Source of the DNA: Thermoanaerobacter thermocopriae JCM 7501
GTDB lineage: Bacteria > Bacillota > Thermoanaerobacteria > Thermoanaerobacterales > Thermoanaerobacteraceae
Assembly: GCF_001310975.1 (NCBI RefSeq)
Contig: NZ_BAZY01000002.1
Span: forward strand, 1-64,000
Length of the DNA: 64,000 bases
Reading direction: 5' to 3'
How positions within the stretch are numbered: position 1 is the stretch's first letter; each line of letters begins with the position of its first letter. This document shows, piece by piece, positions 29,726 through 40,078 of the stretch. Both the position numbers and the translations under genes were made by a program. Under the pieces are notes generated by a model. It ran no database searches. It saw only the letters and a program-made list of their open reading frames with translations, and was not told where the DNA came from.

Positions 29726-30049
29726 ATGAAGATAGTTGCTGTAACAGCATGTCCTACAGGAGTAGCTCATACATTTATGTGTGCAACAGCTCTAAAAAAA
29801 GCTGCAAAGGATTTGGGACATGATATTAAAGTAGAAACTCAAGGAGCTTTTGGACTGCAGAATAAACTCACAATGGATGATATTAAAAATGCTGATTTAG
29901 TTATTTTTGCAGTTGATACAAAAGTAAATGAAATAAAGCGATTTGAAGGAAAGTTTATTTATGAAGTAGGAGTAACAGAACCAATAAAAGATGCTAAAAA
30001 AGTAATAAATGATGCAATAAAAAAATTAAACAGTAATAACAAAAATTAG
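29726..30049 (+). CDS. PTS fructose-type EIIB
   Basis: 107-residue EIIB domain with the phosphorylated Cys in VTACPTGVAHTFM near the N terminus, diagnostic of the fructose/mannosylglycerate group. GGAGGTGGG precedes ATG 29726. GTG 29708 upstream is before the ribosome site and is rejected. It is followed 14 bases later by the EIIC gene. Confidence 0.9.
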   Translation: MKIVAVTACPTGVAHTFMCATALKKAAKDLGHDIKVETQGAFGLQNKLTMDDIKNADLVIFAVDTKVNEIKRFEGKFIYEVGVTEPIKDAKKVINDAIKKLNSNNKN

Positions 30050-30063
30050 AGGAGGGTAAAAAT

Positions 30064-31112
30064 ATGAAAGAAATAGGACAACAACTCAAAAAACATCTTC
30101 TAACAGGAATATCTTATATGATTCCACTTGTTATAGCAGGTGCTGTAATAATGGCTATTGCAAGAATCGGTGCAACACCATTTGGCATAAAGGACATATG
30201 GGATCCTAAATATGCTCAAAATGCCAATGCATTAATTAGAATTTTACATGATTTTGATAGTTTTGGCGGAGTAGCATTAGGTTTAATGTTACCTGTAATA
30301 TCAGCGTATATAGCTATTCAATTGCAGACAAACCTGGTATTGCCCCAGGCCTTGTTGCAGGAATGTTAGCAAAAAATTTAAATACAGGTTTTTTAGGAGC
30401 CTTGGTTTCTGGCTTAATAGCAGGATACATATGTTTGGCAATTATAAAATATATTAAATTACCGCCAGTTGCAGCAAGTGTAGTTCCAATTTTTATATTA
30501 CCAGTATTTGGGACGCTTATAACAGCGATAATTATGAATTATGTATTAGGAATACCATTAGCTAGTTTAAACATGGGCTTAGAGAATTGGTTAAAATCAT
30601 TATCCGGAGCAAACAAAATATTGGTTGCTGCAATTATAGGAGGCATGGTAGGGTTTGACCTTGGTGGTCCTGTTAATAAAGCTGCTGTAACGACAGCTAT
30701 GGCATTATTAACATCAGGCATATATGATCCGAATACTGCTGCACAAGTAGCAATTATTGTACCTCCAATTGGATTGGGCCTTGCTACATTTATTGGGAAA
30801 CATAAATATAATGATGAATTAAAAGAAGCAGGAAAAGCATCGTTAATAATGGGTTTAGTTGGAATAAGCGAAGGTGCAATTCCATTTGTCATGGATGATT
30901 TAAGATTAATTCCAATTAATGTAATAGGGTGTGCGATTGCCTCTGCAATGGCTGTAGGACTTGGAGCAATAAATGAAGCTCCCATAAGTGGGTTTTATGG
31001 ATGGTTTGCAGTAAAAAGTTGGTATTGGTATGTATTATCAATTGCTGTTGGGAGTTTATTTATAGCTATATTAGCCAATTTATTAAGGAAAAATGAAACT
31101 AAAGATATGTAG
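30064..31112 (+). CDS. PTS fructose-type EIIC, frameshifted
   Basis: Membrane permease of the fructose PTS family with about eight to nine hydrophobic segments. The first frame ends at 30369 and ADKPGIAPGLVAGMLAKNLN continues in another frame, so one T is missing near 30315. Restored length is about 349 residues. The conserved motif GFDLGGPVNKAAVTTAMALL is present. Because the next gene encodes a GH38 mannosidase, 2-O-alpha-mannosyl-glycerate is a better guess for the substrate than fructose. Confidence 0.88.
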
Positions 31113-31194
31113 AAAATAGTGGGTATTAAGTGATAAGAAATTACAATTCGAAGGTTTTTTAATATTATTATGAATAGTTATAGAATAGTAAAAA

Positions 31195-31360
31195 CTATTG
31201 TCAGCAGTTTTAAAATCAATTAACCTCTTATTTATACAACTAGTTTCAAAAAAGGTTGAGTAAGGGTGCCGACAATAGCTGATGTTAACTTATTATAAAT
31301 CTATCATTGAGTTTATGTCAAGGCTGAAATGAACGGGCTTTAAGCCAGCCTTGACATAAA
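31195..31360. repeat. tandem imperfect and perfect inverted repeats
   Basis: Two structures lie side by side between the EIIC and GH38 genes. The first has arms CTATTGTCAGCA (31195-31206) and TGCCGACAATAG (31267-31278), one mismatch. The second has perfect 15-base arms TTTATGTCAAGGCTG (31312-31326) and CAGCCTTGACATAAA (31346-31360), with an inner palindrome GGCTTTAAGCC. There is no coding signal. It could be a miniature insertion element, an attenuator or a structured RNA. Confidence 0.6.
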
Positions 31361-31494
31361 TTGAGATGGAGATTTTGGGAGCTTCTAAAAGGACGAAAAT
31401 TAAAATCTGACAAAATCAAGGATGCGGTAAGCTTAATACCGTCTAAGCCAATACAAACTTTTGACAATACCTAATAAATATTGGGGGGTAAAAT

Positions 31495-34140
31495 ATGAAA
31501 ACAATTCATTTAATTTCTCACACTCACTGGGATAGAGAATGGCATATGACATTTCAGGAATTTCGGGTGTTATTAGTATATGTTATAGACAATTTACTTG
31601 ATATTATGGAGAAAGATAATGAATTTAAGTATTTTATTTTAGATGGACAAACTATAGTTCTTGAAGATTATTTGGAAATTAAGCCAGAAAATAAAGAAAG
31701 ACTGATAAAATTAATAAAAGATGGAAGGATATTTGTTGGTCCATGGTATACTCAGCCTGATGTATTTTTAGTAAGTGGTGAGTCATTAATAAGAAATCTG
31801 CTGATAGGGCGTGATATAGCAAATAGATTTGGCAGATGTATGAACGTAGCTTACTTACCCGATTCTTTTGGACAATCTTCACAAATACCGCAACTTATTA
31901 AAGGATTTGGTATTAATTCAATTGTTATATGGAGGGGAGTATCCCGAGATGAAATAGATGAAGCATTATTTTTATGGGAAGGTGAGGATGGAAGTAGGAT
32001 ATTGACTCTTCATTTACCATTAGGTTATGGTTATAATCGTTATTTACCTGAAGATATTAATAAAGCTTTAGAATATATAATAAAAACAACTGAAAACATA
32101 AAAAATAGATTTAAAAACGATAATATAATTTTTATGAGTGGTTCTGATCATGCTCATGCGCAAGAATCTATGCCTAAAATTCTTGAAAGAATCAACAAGC
32201 TATTAATGGAAAATAATTATAATGCAAGGATTATTCAAAGTAATTTTGAAAAATTCTTTGAAAAATTTAACAGTGATGAAAGCCAATATAAAATTGTGAA
32301 AGGTGAATTAAGGAATCCGAAAGACATGAGGATTCATGCTGGTATTACATCAACAAGAATGGATATAAAATACCTAAATAAACAACAAGAAATTATTATG
32401 GAAAAATATTTCGAACCCTTAGCAACTTTTGGCTATTTGCTTGGGATGGAATATCCAAAAGAAATTATTAATAAAGCATGGAAAATCCTTCTACAAAACC
32501 ATTCGCATGATAGTATTTGTTGTTGTTGTACAGATGAAGTTCATAATGATATTAAGTGGAGATTATCGCAGGTGAATCGAATATATAATGGTTTTCTAAA
32601 GATATTTTTAAAGGAGATATCAAAAAGATTTAATACATCATCATTGGAAGGAAAGCTCTTGTTAGCCATCAATACACGGCCTTATAAAAGAAACGATATG
32701 GTTGAAGCTACAGTTTATACAAATGGAGAATTTAGTCTTTTAGATAAGGATGGTAATAAAATACCTTACCAAATAAAGAGTGAAAGGGAAATAGATTTAG
32801 CTTCTGTAGATATTGAAACAGCAATGGAAGGCAAAAAAAAATTGGTGAAAGAAACAAAAGTAATATTTAAATCTGAACATGTTCCTTCTTGTGGATATAA
32901 ATTATTGCAAATAGTGGAAGGTAAGAATGAGAATTTTTCAAATGAAAATTTTTCAACAGACCTAAAAGTAATGTATAATGGGATGGAAAATAAGTATTTC
33001 AAAGTTCTAATAAATAATAATGGTTCATTAGATATTCATGATAAGAGAACAAATGTCTGGTATAAAGGATTAAATATTTTTGAGGATATGGGGGATAGCG
33101 GCGATGAATACAACTATTCGCCACCCAAAGAAGACTTACGTATAACAACAGAAAACAATAATGCAAAAATTAGGTTGGTGCATAGTGGACCATACTTAGC
33201 TACATTTTTAATAATAAACAATATTCATATACCAATGCAATTAGATCATGAATCTGATTGTAGATCTAACGAAAAAGTTACTTGTACTATTAAATCATTA
33301 GTTAGCCTAAAAGCAGAGAGTAAAAGAATTGAAATAAAGACAACAATTGAAAATAATGCAAAAGATCATAGATTAAGGGTTATTTTTAAGTCACCAATAA
33401 AAACTGATTATTCGTACGCAGAGCAACAGTTTTGTGTTGTAAAGCGTCCGAATATAATAAAAAATAGTATAAACTGGGAAAAAGAAAATTATAGTGAAAA
33501 ACCTTTACCAATATATCCTCAACAATCCTTTGTTGATATTAATAATGGCGATTTTGGGCTTGCGATAGCCAATAAAGGTTTAACGGAGTATGAAATTATA
33601 AATAATTCTACTATTGCGATTACTTTATTGAGATGTATTGGTTATTTAGGGAAACCAAATTTGCCGATTAGACCTGGGAGAGTTAGTGGAATAGAACGGG
33701 AAACACCTGATTCACAAATGTTAGGAAAATATACTTTTGAATATGCAATAATTCCCCATAAAGGAGATTATATTGAGGGTGAGGTTGTAAAAGAAGCACA
33801 TGAATTTATTACTCCTGTATTTACAGCTCAACTTACGAAAAAGGGAACTGGAAATTTAAAATTCGAACAAAGCTTTATAGAATTATTTGATAAGGGATTA
33901 GAAATAAGTGCAATAAAAAAAGCCGAAAAAGAAAATGCAATAATTATAAGGCTATACAACAGTACTAAAGGCATTATAACAAATGCAAAAATTAAAATAA
34001 AAGATGACAGAGTAAAAGAGGCATATGTTACTGACTTAAAAGAAGATAATCAAAATAATATTAGTAAAAATGGCGATATCTATATAATTCCAAATATTAA
34101 TCCGTACGAAATAATTACTTTAAAATTTATTATAGGGTGA
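31495..34140 (+). CDS. mngB: GH38 alpha-mannosidase, probable (phospho)mannosylglycerate hydrolase
   Basis: 881-residue cytosolic glycosidase of family 38. The N-terminal metal site ISHTHWDREWH, the nucleophile region YLPDSFGQSSQIPQ (Asp) and the downstream SGSDHAHAQ and HDSICCCCTDEVH motifs are intact. Length matches MngB-type enzymes, which split 2-O-(6-phospho-alpha-mannosyl)-glycerate after PTS uptake. It follows a fructose-type PTS, the same pairing as mngA-mngB. GGGGGG precedes ATG 31495. Other alpha-mannosides are possible substrates. The CCCC run near residue 345 is unusual but in frame. Confidence 0.85.
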   Translation: MKTIHLISHTHWDREWHMTFQEFRVLLVYVIDNLLDIMEKDNEFKYFILDGQTIVLEDYLEIKPENKERLIKLIKDGRIFVGPWYTQPDVFLVSGESLIRNLLIGRDIANRFGRCMNVAYLPDSFGQSSQIPQLIKGFGINSIVIWRGVSRDEIDEALFLWEGEDGSRILTLHLPLGYGYNRYLPEDINKALEYIIKTTENIKNRFKNDNIIFMSGSDHAHAQESMPKILERINKLLMENNYNARIIQSNFEKFFEKFNSDESQYKIVKGELRNPKDMRIHAGITSTRMDIKYLNKQQEIIMEKYFEPLATFGYLLGMEYPKEIINKAWKILLQNHSHDSICCCCTDEVHNDIKWRLSQVNRIYNGFLKIFLKEISKRFNTSSLEGKLLLAINTRPYKRNDMVEATVYTNGEFSLLDKDGNKIPYQIKSEREIDLASVDIETAMEGKKKLVKETKVIFKSEHVPSCGYKLLQIVEGKNENFSNENFSTDLKVMYNGMENKYFKVLINNNGSLDIHDKRTNVWYKGLNIFEDMGDSGDEYNYSPPKEDLRITTENNNAKIRLVHSGPYLATFLIINNIHIPMQLDHESDCRSNEKVTCTIKSLVSLKAESKRIEIKTTIENNAKDHRLRVIFKSPIKTDYSYAEQQFCVVKRPNIIKNSINWEKENYSEKPLPIYPQQSFVDINNGDFGLAIANKGLTEYEIINNSTIAITLLRCIGYLGKPNLPIRPGRVSGIERETPDSQMLGKYTFEYAIIPHKGDYIEGEVVKEAHEFITPVFTAQLTKKGTGNLKFEQSFIELFDKGLEISAIKKAEKENAIIIRLYNSTKGIITNAKIKIKDDRVKEAYVTDLKEDNQNNISKNGDIYIIPNINPYEIITLKFIIG

Positions 34141-34145
34141 ATAAA

Positions 34146-34571
34146 ATGAATTCGTGGAGTTTTTATGGAATATTAGCATCTATAGCATATGGTGTATATG
34201 CAATACCATTAAAAATACTTTCTAATAAAAAGTATTTGAATGCTCCAATTCAAATTACAATATTATCAATTGGTATAGGTGTTTTATTAGTTGGAATATT
34301 ATCTTTATTTTTTGCAAAGAAGTCAAATATCAGTATATCTTGGCCAATTATTTTTTGGGGTATTTTTACAGGGGTCATATGGGCTCTAGGTACGTTTTTT
34401 GCGACACTGGCTTTTAAATTGCCTAGTACAAACGTTTCTAAGCTTATTCCACTAATAAATACCAATACTTTTATAGCGGTTATGCTTGGTATTGCACTTT
34501 TCAAAGAAAGTATTAATTTTAAGACCATAACTGGCATTATATTAATATTTCTAGGAAGCATATTACTATAA
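34146..34571 (+). CDS. small EamA/DMT-type membrane protein
   Basis: 141-residue protein with about four to five transmembrane segments and one EamA-like repeat, half the usual ten-helix DMT transporter, so it probably works as a dimer. ATG 34146 lies 5 bases after the GH38 stop with AGGGTG as the ribosome site. It is therefore coexpressed with the mannosidase and may move a metabolite of that pathway. Sugar, glycerate or an unrelated solute cannot be distinguished. Confidence 0.75.
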   Translation: MNSWSFYGILASIAYGVYAIPLKILSNKKYLNAPIQITILSIGIGVLLVGILSLFFAKKSNISISWPIIFWGIFTGVIWALGTFFATLAFKLPSTNVSKLIPLINTNTFIAVMLGIALFKESINFKTITGIILIFLGSILL

Positions 34572-34686
34572 AAAGATTTAGATATTTTAATGATATAGTG
34601 TCAGTTTTTGCATGATTTTTATACCTTGTTTTCCACCATCCCATTTCATTATTTTTTCCCCTTGTGTTATAATTTTCTTATAAAAA

Positions 34687-34714
34687 TTGACATCTTAGTA
34701 ATTTGACCTATGGT
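34687..34714 (+). promoter_or_regulatory. putative promoter of the alcohol dehydrogenase
   Basis: TTGACA, a 16-base spacer and TATGGT, 31 bases before the start at 34746. The -35 is perfect and the -10 moderate. Confidence 0.5.
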
Positions 34715-34745
34715 AGCAAGATAAAACACACAGGGGAGTGGTTTT

Positions 34746-35913
34746 ATGGAGAACTTTGTTTTTTCAAGCCCTACAAAAATTATTTTTGGTAAAGGAACAG
34801 AACATCAAGTGGGTGAAGAGGTAAAAAATTACAGCAGCAAAGTGCTGCTTTGTTATGGGGGAGGAAGCATAAAGAAGAGTGGTTTATATGATAAAGTTGT
34901 AGATTCTTTAAAAGAGGCTGGGATTGAGTTTATAGAGCTGTCAGGTGTAAAGCCTAATCCAAGGCTTGGTCTTGTGCAGGAAGGAATAAAACTATGTCGA
35001 GAAAATAATCTCAATTTTATCTTAGCTGTTGGTGGAGGAAGTGTCATTGACACTGCAAAGGCTATTGCAATGGGTGTGCCTTATGATGGCAACGTGTGGG
35101 ACTTTTTTATAGGAAGGGCAAAGCTTGAGAGGGCCTTACCTGTAGGTGTAATTTTAACTATTCCTGCAACAGGAAGTGAAGCGAGTGATGCTACAGTTAT
35201 TACAAATGAAAACGGATGGTACAAAAGAGGATTTCACCATGACTTGATAAGACCTAAGTTTGCAATTATGAATCCAGAGCTTACATATACATTACCCAAT
35301 TATCAAACGGCCTGTGGTGTTGCAGACATTATGGCACACGTAATGGAAAGGTATTTTACAAATGTCAAAAATGTTGATTTGACTGATAGGCTTTGTGAAG
35401 CTACTTTAAAAACTGTTATAAATAATGTGCGTATAGTACTAAAAGATCCCACAAATTATAATGCAAGGGCAGAAATTATGTGCTGGTACCATTGCACACA
35501 ATGACTTACTAAGCACAGGAAGAATAGGAGATTGGGCTTCCCATAAAATTGAACATGAATTAAGTGCTATTTACGATATTGCCCATGGTGCAGGACTTGC
35601 GATTGTTTTTCCAGCCTGGATGAAGTACGTATACAAGCATAATATAAATCGCTTTGTACAATTTGCTGTAAGAGTATGGGATGTGGACCTACCTTATGAA
35701 AACCTCGAAGACATAGCATTAGAGGGTATAAGACGAATGACAGAATTTTTTAAAGAGATTGGTCTTCCTGTTATGCTCAAGGAAGCAGGCATTTCTGATG
35801 ACAGATTTGAAGAGATGGCCAATAAGTGTACAGACAATGGCAACAAAAAGATTGGTAATTTTGTAAAGCTAGGAAAGGAAGATGTCATTAATATATATAA
35901 ATTAGCAAAGTAA
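34746..35913 (+). CDS. iron-containing alcohol dehydrogenase (butanol dehydrogenase type), frameshifted
   Basis: Group III NAD(P)H-dependent alcohol dehydrogenase making alcohols from aldehydes in fermentation. It has the N-terminal FVFSSPTKIIFGKGTE, the nucleotide motif VGGGSVIDTAKAIAMG, PATGSEASD and iron-ligand region GVADIMAHVMERYF. The first frame stops at 35504 and GTIAHNDLLSTGRIGDWASHKIEHE continues in the other. Restoring two G at about 35481 (TGGG for TG) gives the expected MWAGTIAHN. Restored length is about 389 residues. It is a single-gene unit between its own promoter and terminator. YqhD/BdhA-type specificity is likely. Confidence 0.87.
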
Positions 35914-35923
35914 TCTTTCAAAG

Positions 35924-35952
35924 AGTCAGTCATTTATTGACTGGCTTTTTTA
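35924..35952 (+). terminator. terminator after alcohol dehydrogenase
   Basis: Arms AGTCAGTCA / TGACTGGCT (one G-T pair), loop TTTAT, followed by TTTTT. Confidence 0.8.
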
Positions 35953-35989
35953 TAGATTTTTATATTTTTTATGATTAATTAATAATTTG

Positions 35990-36017
35990 TTACAAATTGG
36001 TCATAAATTGATATAAT
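35990..36017 (+). promoter_or_regulatory. putative promoter of the PBP1A gene
   Basis: TTACAA, a 16-base spacer and TATAAT. A second TATAAT lies at 36024-36029, so the exact start is unclear. Confidence 0.45.
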
Positions 36018-36076
36018 TTGTGATATAATCAATATGGCACAGTAGAAATTAGTAATTTTTAATATGGGGGATCAAT

Positions 36077-38599
36077 ATGAATAATAACGCAAATTTAAAG
36101 CGTAGTGAAAGGAAAAAGGATAAAGTAAAGGGGAAAAATAAAAGTACGGCAGTGGTCATTTTAAAGTTTATAATATATGCTGTCATAATTTTAATATTTG
36201 CTGGGATTGGGGCAATTGGAGGAAAAGTTTTAGCTATAATTAAAAATACTCCTCCGATTTCGCAAGAGGCTTTAACAGCGCAAAGGCAATCCTCCATTGT
36301 GTATGCAAAGGACAGCAATGGTCAGTGGCAGAGAGTTGCAATACTTCATGGTGCTGACAATAGGCTATGGGTTCCTATAGAAAAAATACCTAAAGATTTG
36401 CAGAATGCTTTTGTTGCTATAGAAGACCAAAGGTTTTATAAAAATAATTTAGGGATTGATCCTAAAAGAATCATTGGAGCCCTTATTGCTGATATTAAAG
36501 CAGGAGGCAAACCAGTTCAAGGAGCAAGTACTATAACGCAACAGCTTGTAAAAAATACTATGCTTTCTAGTGAGAAGACGCTCACAAGAAAAATACAAGA
36601 GGCTATTCTTGCGTGGCAACTGGAACAAAAATATTCGAAACAGCAAATACTTGAAGCTTATCTCAACACCATATACCTTGGAGGACCTGACGTAAATGCT
36701 TATGGCGTTCAAGCAGCAGCATTAGCTTATTTTGGCAAAGATGTAAGCCAGTTAAGTTTAGCCGAGTGTGCTATGATTGCTGGCATTACTAATAACCCGT
36801 CGCTGTATTCACCTTATGCCAATTTAGAGGCTGCTACAAGAAGACAACATCTTGTTTTACAGAAAATGCTTGAACAAGGTTATATTACTAAAGAACAGTA
36901 TGATGAAGCAATAGCAGAAAAATTGGAATTTAAGAAAACGGATTTTACCACATATGACCATAAATATTTTATAGACCAAGTTATAAATGATGTAGCAGAG
37001 GAATTGTCTAAAAAACTCAGTATTTCTCATGACGAAGCAATAAACAAAATATACAATGGAGGACTCAGAATTTATTCAACAATGGATTTAAAAATACAAA
37101 GTTATATTGAAGAAGCTTTTAAAAACCAGAACTTTTTCCTGTTAATTCAAAGATTAAAGAAGAAGTTCAGTGCAATGGTTGTAATGGATTGGAAAACAGG
37201 AGAGGTTAAGGGAATTGTTGGAGGACGGGATTCCTCAAATATAGTTAGAGGATTCAATAGGGCAACTCAAGCTTATAGACAACCGGGTTCTTCAATAAAA
37301 CCTCTGACGGTTTATGGCCCGGCTTTGGAAAGTGGTCTTACAGCAGCAACAGTAGTTGATGATGTTCCAACGAGTTTTGGTAATTGGACCCCTCACAATT
37401 ATGAAAGTTCTACCTATAGAGGACTTGTAACGTTGAGGGAAGCCTTGACTGATTCCTTAAACGTCCCAGCTGTCAAAGTTGTTGATAGGATAGGTATAGC
37501 TACTTCTGCAAACTACGGTAAAAAATTTGGACTTACTATAACTGACAACGACATGTATTTGCCTGCTCTTGCTCTTGGAGGACTTTACAAGGGTATCACG
37601 CCTCTTCAGGAGGCTGCTGCTTATGGAGCAATTGCAAATGGGGGAGTATATACAACACCTATTACTTTTACGAAAGTCACAGATTCTGAAGGGAACTTAA
37701 TTTTAGAAAATAAACCCTTACGACATGTAGTTTTAAGCGAGCAAAGTGCCTATATATTGACAAGCATGATGCAAGACGTTGTAAAATACGGGACAGGTTC
37801 TCGTGCAAAACTTCCCAATATGCCTGTTGCTGGCAAAACTGGTACTACTGATAAGTACACTAATGCATGGTTTTCAGGATTTACACCTTATTATGTTGCT
37901 ACTGTGTGGATGGGGTATGATAACAATTCTATATCACTATACGATAGTAGAACGGGTAGAAACGTAGTAGGAGGCACTTACCCTGCCCAGTTATGGAAGA
38001 CAGTGATGCTTCAAATACACAAAGATTTGCCATATAAAGATTTTGTAAGACCACCAGGAATTATTTCTGCCACAGTATGTAAAGATTCAGGAGAACTTCC
38101 TACAGATTTATGTCATTTGGATCCTAGAGGCGGTAGAGCCTATACTGAAATTTTTGCACAGGGTACTCAGCCTACCACCTATTGCAGTGTTCATGTTGCA
38201 GTAAAAATAAATTCTCAAAACGGAAAACTTGCAACTGACTTAACGCCTCCTGACCTTGTAAAAGATGCTGTATTTATAGATCCACCAGGAAGAACACCAG
38301 AGCAAAATGCGGTGGCACGAGATGGCAAGTATGTAGTACCGACAGAATATGATGACACAACTTCAATATTGCCAGAAAATAATGAACCTACTAATGAAAC
38401 TGTGCCGCCTGATAATAGCCAGCAGCCGTCTTCTGATAATAATAACAACAACGCACAGCCTCCTGATGAACAATTACCCAATACACCACCTATTAATAAT
38501 GGCAATACTCAGACAAATCCTGATAATACACAAGATACCAACTCGAACTCGAATATTTTGCAAAAACTTTTTCCGAACAGAGGAAATGGGAGGCCATAA
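36077..38599 (+). CDS. PBP1A-type bifunctional penicillin-binding protein
   Basis: Class A PBP of 840 residues, membrane-anchored by one segment (about 28-52), that polymerises and cross-links peptidoglycan outside the membrane. The glycosyltransferase domain has IEDQRFYKNN and GASTITQQLVKN. The transpeptidase domain has the active Ser in GSSIKPL, SLN in TDSLNVPAV and KTG in AGKTGTTDKYTNAWF. The C-terminal 90 residues are a low-complexity Asn/Pro/Asp/Gln-rich tail. GGGGG precedes ATG 36077. It is flanked by terminators as a single-gene unit. Confidence 0.93.
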   Translation: MNNNANLKRSERKKDKVKGKNKSTAVVILKFIIYAVIILIFAGIGAIGGKVLAIIKNTPPISQEALTAQRQSSIVYAKDSNGQWQRVAILHGADNRLWVPIEKIPKDLQNAFVAIEDQRFYKNNLGIDPKRIIGALIADIKAGGKPVQGASTITQQLVKNTMLSSEKTLTRKIQEAILAWQLEQKYSKQQILEAYLNTIYLGGPDVNAYGVQAAALAYFGKDVSQLSLAECAMIAGITNNPSLYSPYANLEAATRRQHLVLQKMLEQGYITKEQYDEAIAEKLEFKKTDFTTYDHKYFIDQVINDVAEELSKKLSISHDEAINKIYNGGLRIYSTMDLKIQSYIEEAFKNQNFFLLIQRLKKKFSAMVVMDWKTGEVKGIVGGRDSSNIVRGFNRATQAYRQPGSSIKPLTVYGPALESGLTAATVVDDVPTSFGNWTPHNYESSTYRGLVTLREALTDSLNVPAVKVVDRIGIATSANYGKKFGLTITDNDMYLPALALGGLYKGITPLQEAAAYGAIANGGVYTTPITFTKVTDSEGNLILENKPLRHVVLSEQSAYILTSMMQDVVKYGTGSRAKLPNMPVAGKTGTTDKYTNAWFSGFTPYYVATVWMGYDNNSISLYDSRTGRNVVGGTYPAQLWKTVMLQIHKDLPYKDFVRPPGIISATVCKDSGELPTDLCHLDPRGGRAYTEIFAQGTQPTTYCSVHVAVKINSQNGKLATDLTPPDLVKDAVFIDPPGRTPEQNAVARDGKYVVPTEYDDTTSILPENNEPTNETVPPDNSQQPSSDNNNNNAQPPDEQLPNTPPINNGNTQTNPDNTQDTNSNSNILQKLFPNRGNGRP

Positions 38600-38605
38600 A
38601 AAATT

Positions 38606-38645
38606 AAAGCATACTTGAAAGCCTGGCTTTCGAGTGTGCTTTTTT
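38606..38645 (+). terminator. terminator after PBP1A
   Basis: Arms AAGCATACTTGAAAG / CTTTCGAGTGTGCTT with loop CCTGG, followed by a T-run. Confidence 0.85.
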
Positions 38646-38724
38646 TACAAATGTGGTATTATTGAGATAAATGGAGGTCGGATATTAACAATATTTTGAA
38701 AGTATAGCTAAAATAGCATATGGG

Positions 38725-38736
38725 TAAAGCGCTTTA
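38725..38736. promoter_or_regulatory. perfect palindrome upstream of the M28 peptidase
   Basis: TAAAGCGCTTTA lies 81 bases before the TTG start. It resembles a regulator site but matches no consensus exactly. Confidence 0.3.
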
Positions 38737-38816
38737 TAATGAGTGATAATATATTGAGCATGTAGCGCAGTAAAAAATACATAATATAAGTATTCTATTG
38801 AAAGGGGGCTTTTAAT

Positions 38817-39980
38817 TTGAAAAGTATTTACTATTTAAAAGAATTGACTAAGTTTGGACATAGAGGCTCCGCAACAAAAAATGAAAAGCAAGCTGCAGAC
38901 TATATTTTAAATGAATTAAAAAAGATGGGTTATAAAGTTGAAATCCAGACTTTTAAAACTACAAGAGATAATCTCTATATGCTTCCTTTACAAGTGGGTG
39001 TTTTGCTATTTATTTGTGGCTTATTCTCATTGATGTACAGTAGACCTTTAGAAATAGCAGCATTTTTACTCAGTTTATTTGCAATAAGTCTTTTGCTATT
39101 AGAAGTAAGTGGTAAGCCAATTGAAACAAGCATAATGCCAAGGCATTTGTCTCAAAATGTTTTTACAACTTTTGATGAAAGCCGCAGCAAAAGAATAATT
39201 GTATCAGCTCATTATGATACGCAAAGAGGAAGTCTTATGTTTCATCCTAAAATTGTAGATAAACTGAGTATTATTTATAACATTTGTTATGTAGGATTTG
39301 GGTTAGTTCCTATTGGGATTTTGCTAAAAGTCTTAAAACTTAATGTTATAGCTTATATCTCATTGTATCTTGGGCTTTTTATTGTTTTTGTAACTGTAAT
39401 ATTTATGGCTATATGTGAAGTGACAGGTAGATACACACAGGGGGCTAATGACAATGGGACAGGGACAGCTCTTACTTTGGCATTGGCTAATTGTTACATA
39501 AATAACAAAGATAAATTTCCTGACAATGTGGATGTAATATTCTTGTTTACTGGCAGTGAAGAAGCTGGGGAAAGAGGGATGAAAAATTTTATAAAGAAGT
39601 ATGGTAAAAAGCTTCCTAAAGATACACAATTTATAATACTTGACAATCTTGGAAGTGGAAAAATTGCATATCTTGAGGGAGAAGGAATGGTATTTTATAA
39701 AAGAGCGAGTGAATTGTTGCTTGACGTAGCAGAGGACATGGCAAAAGGTCACGCTGACAAAGTTCAAAAGATGAAAAATTTGCTTCTTCCAACAGATGCT
39801 CTTCCAGCAATGGCTGCTGGATTTGATGCAATAGCGTTTCTTGCAAAAGATGAAAAGGGCAGACTAGGAAATTACCACTGGTATACAGATACAATAGAAA
39901 ATGTCGATACAGAACTTTTAGATTATGAAGAAGAATTTTTTAAGGAATATTTGCTTAAAGTAGCCCAAAGATTAAATTGA
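38817..39980 (+). CDS. membrane-bound M28-family metallopeptidase
   Basis: 387-residue zinc aminopeptidase-like protein. Metal and catalytic motifs are VSAHYDTQRGS (His, Asp), GANDNGTGTAL (Asp), FTGSEEAGERG (Glu) and GNYHWYTDT (His). Two hydrophobic hairpins (about 60-100 and 150-200) are inserted in the peptidase domain, so the enzyme is anchored in the membrane. That is unusual against the soluble M28 aminopeptidases. TTG 38817 follows AAAGGGGGC. Its substrate is unknown and it stands alone. Confidence 0.83.
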   Translation: MKSIYYLKELTKFGHRGSATKNEKQAADYILNELKKMGYKVEIQTFKTTRDNLYMLPLQVGVLLFICGLFSLMYSRPLEIAAFLLSLFAISLLLLEVSGKPIETSIMPRHLSQNVFTTFDESRSKRIIVSAHYDTQRGSLMFHPKIVDKLSIIYNICYVGFGLVPIGILLKVLKLNVIAYISLYLGLFIVFVTVIFMAICEVTGRYTQGANDNGTGTALTLALANCYINNKDKFPDNVDVIFLFTGSEEAGERGMKNFIKKYGKKLPKDTQFIILDNLGSGKIAYLEGEGMVFYKRASELLLDVAEDMAKGHADKVQKMKNLLLPTDALPAMAAGFDAIAFLAKDEKGRLGNYHWYTDTIENVDTELLDYEEEFFKEYLLKVAQRLN

Positions 39981-40078
39981 CAAAAAATTATCTTAACTAT
40001 ATTTGAAAAATCGAATATAATCTATATGGAAGGATGAGAAAAGTGGAAGTTGATTTGTATAGTAAAGTAACTATGATA

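Noticed and set aside
38725-38736. Catabolite-responsive (cre) site ahead of the M28 peptidase
   Set aside because: TAAAGCGCTTTA is palindromic but does not fit the cre consensus spacing and lies before a gene with no carbon-catabolite role.
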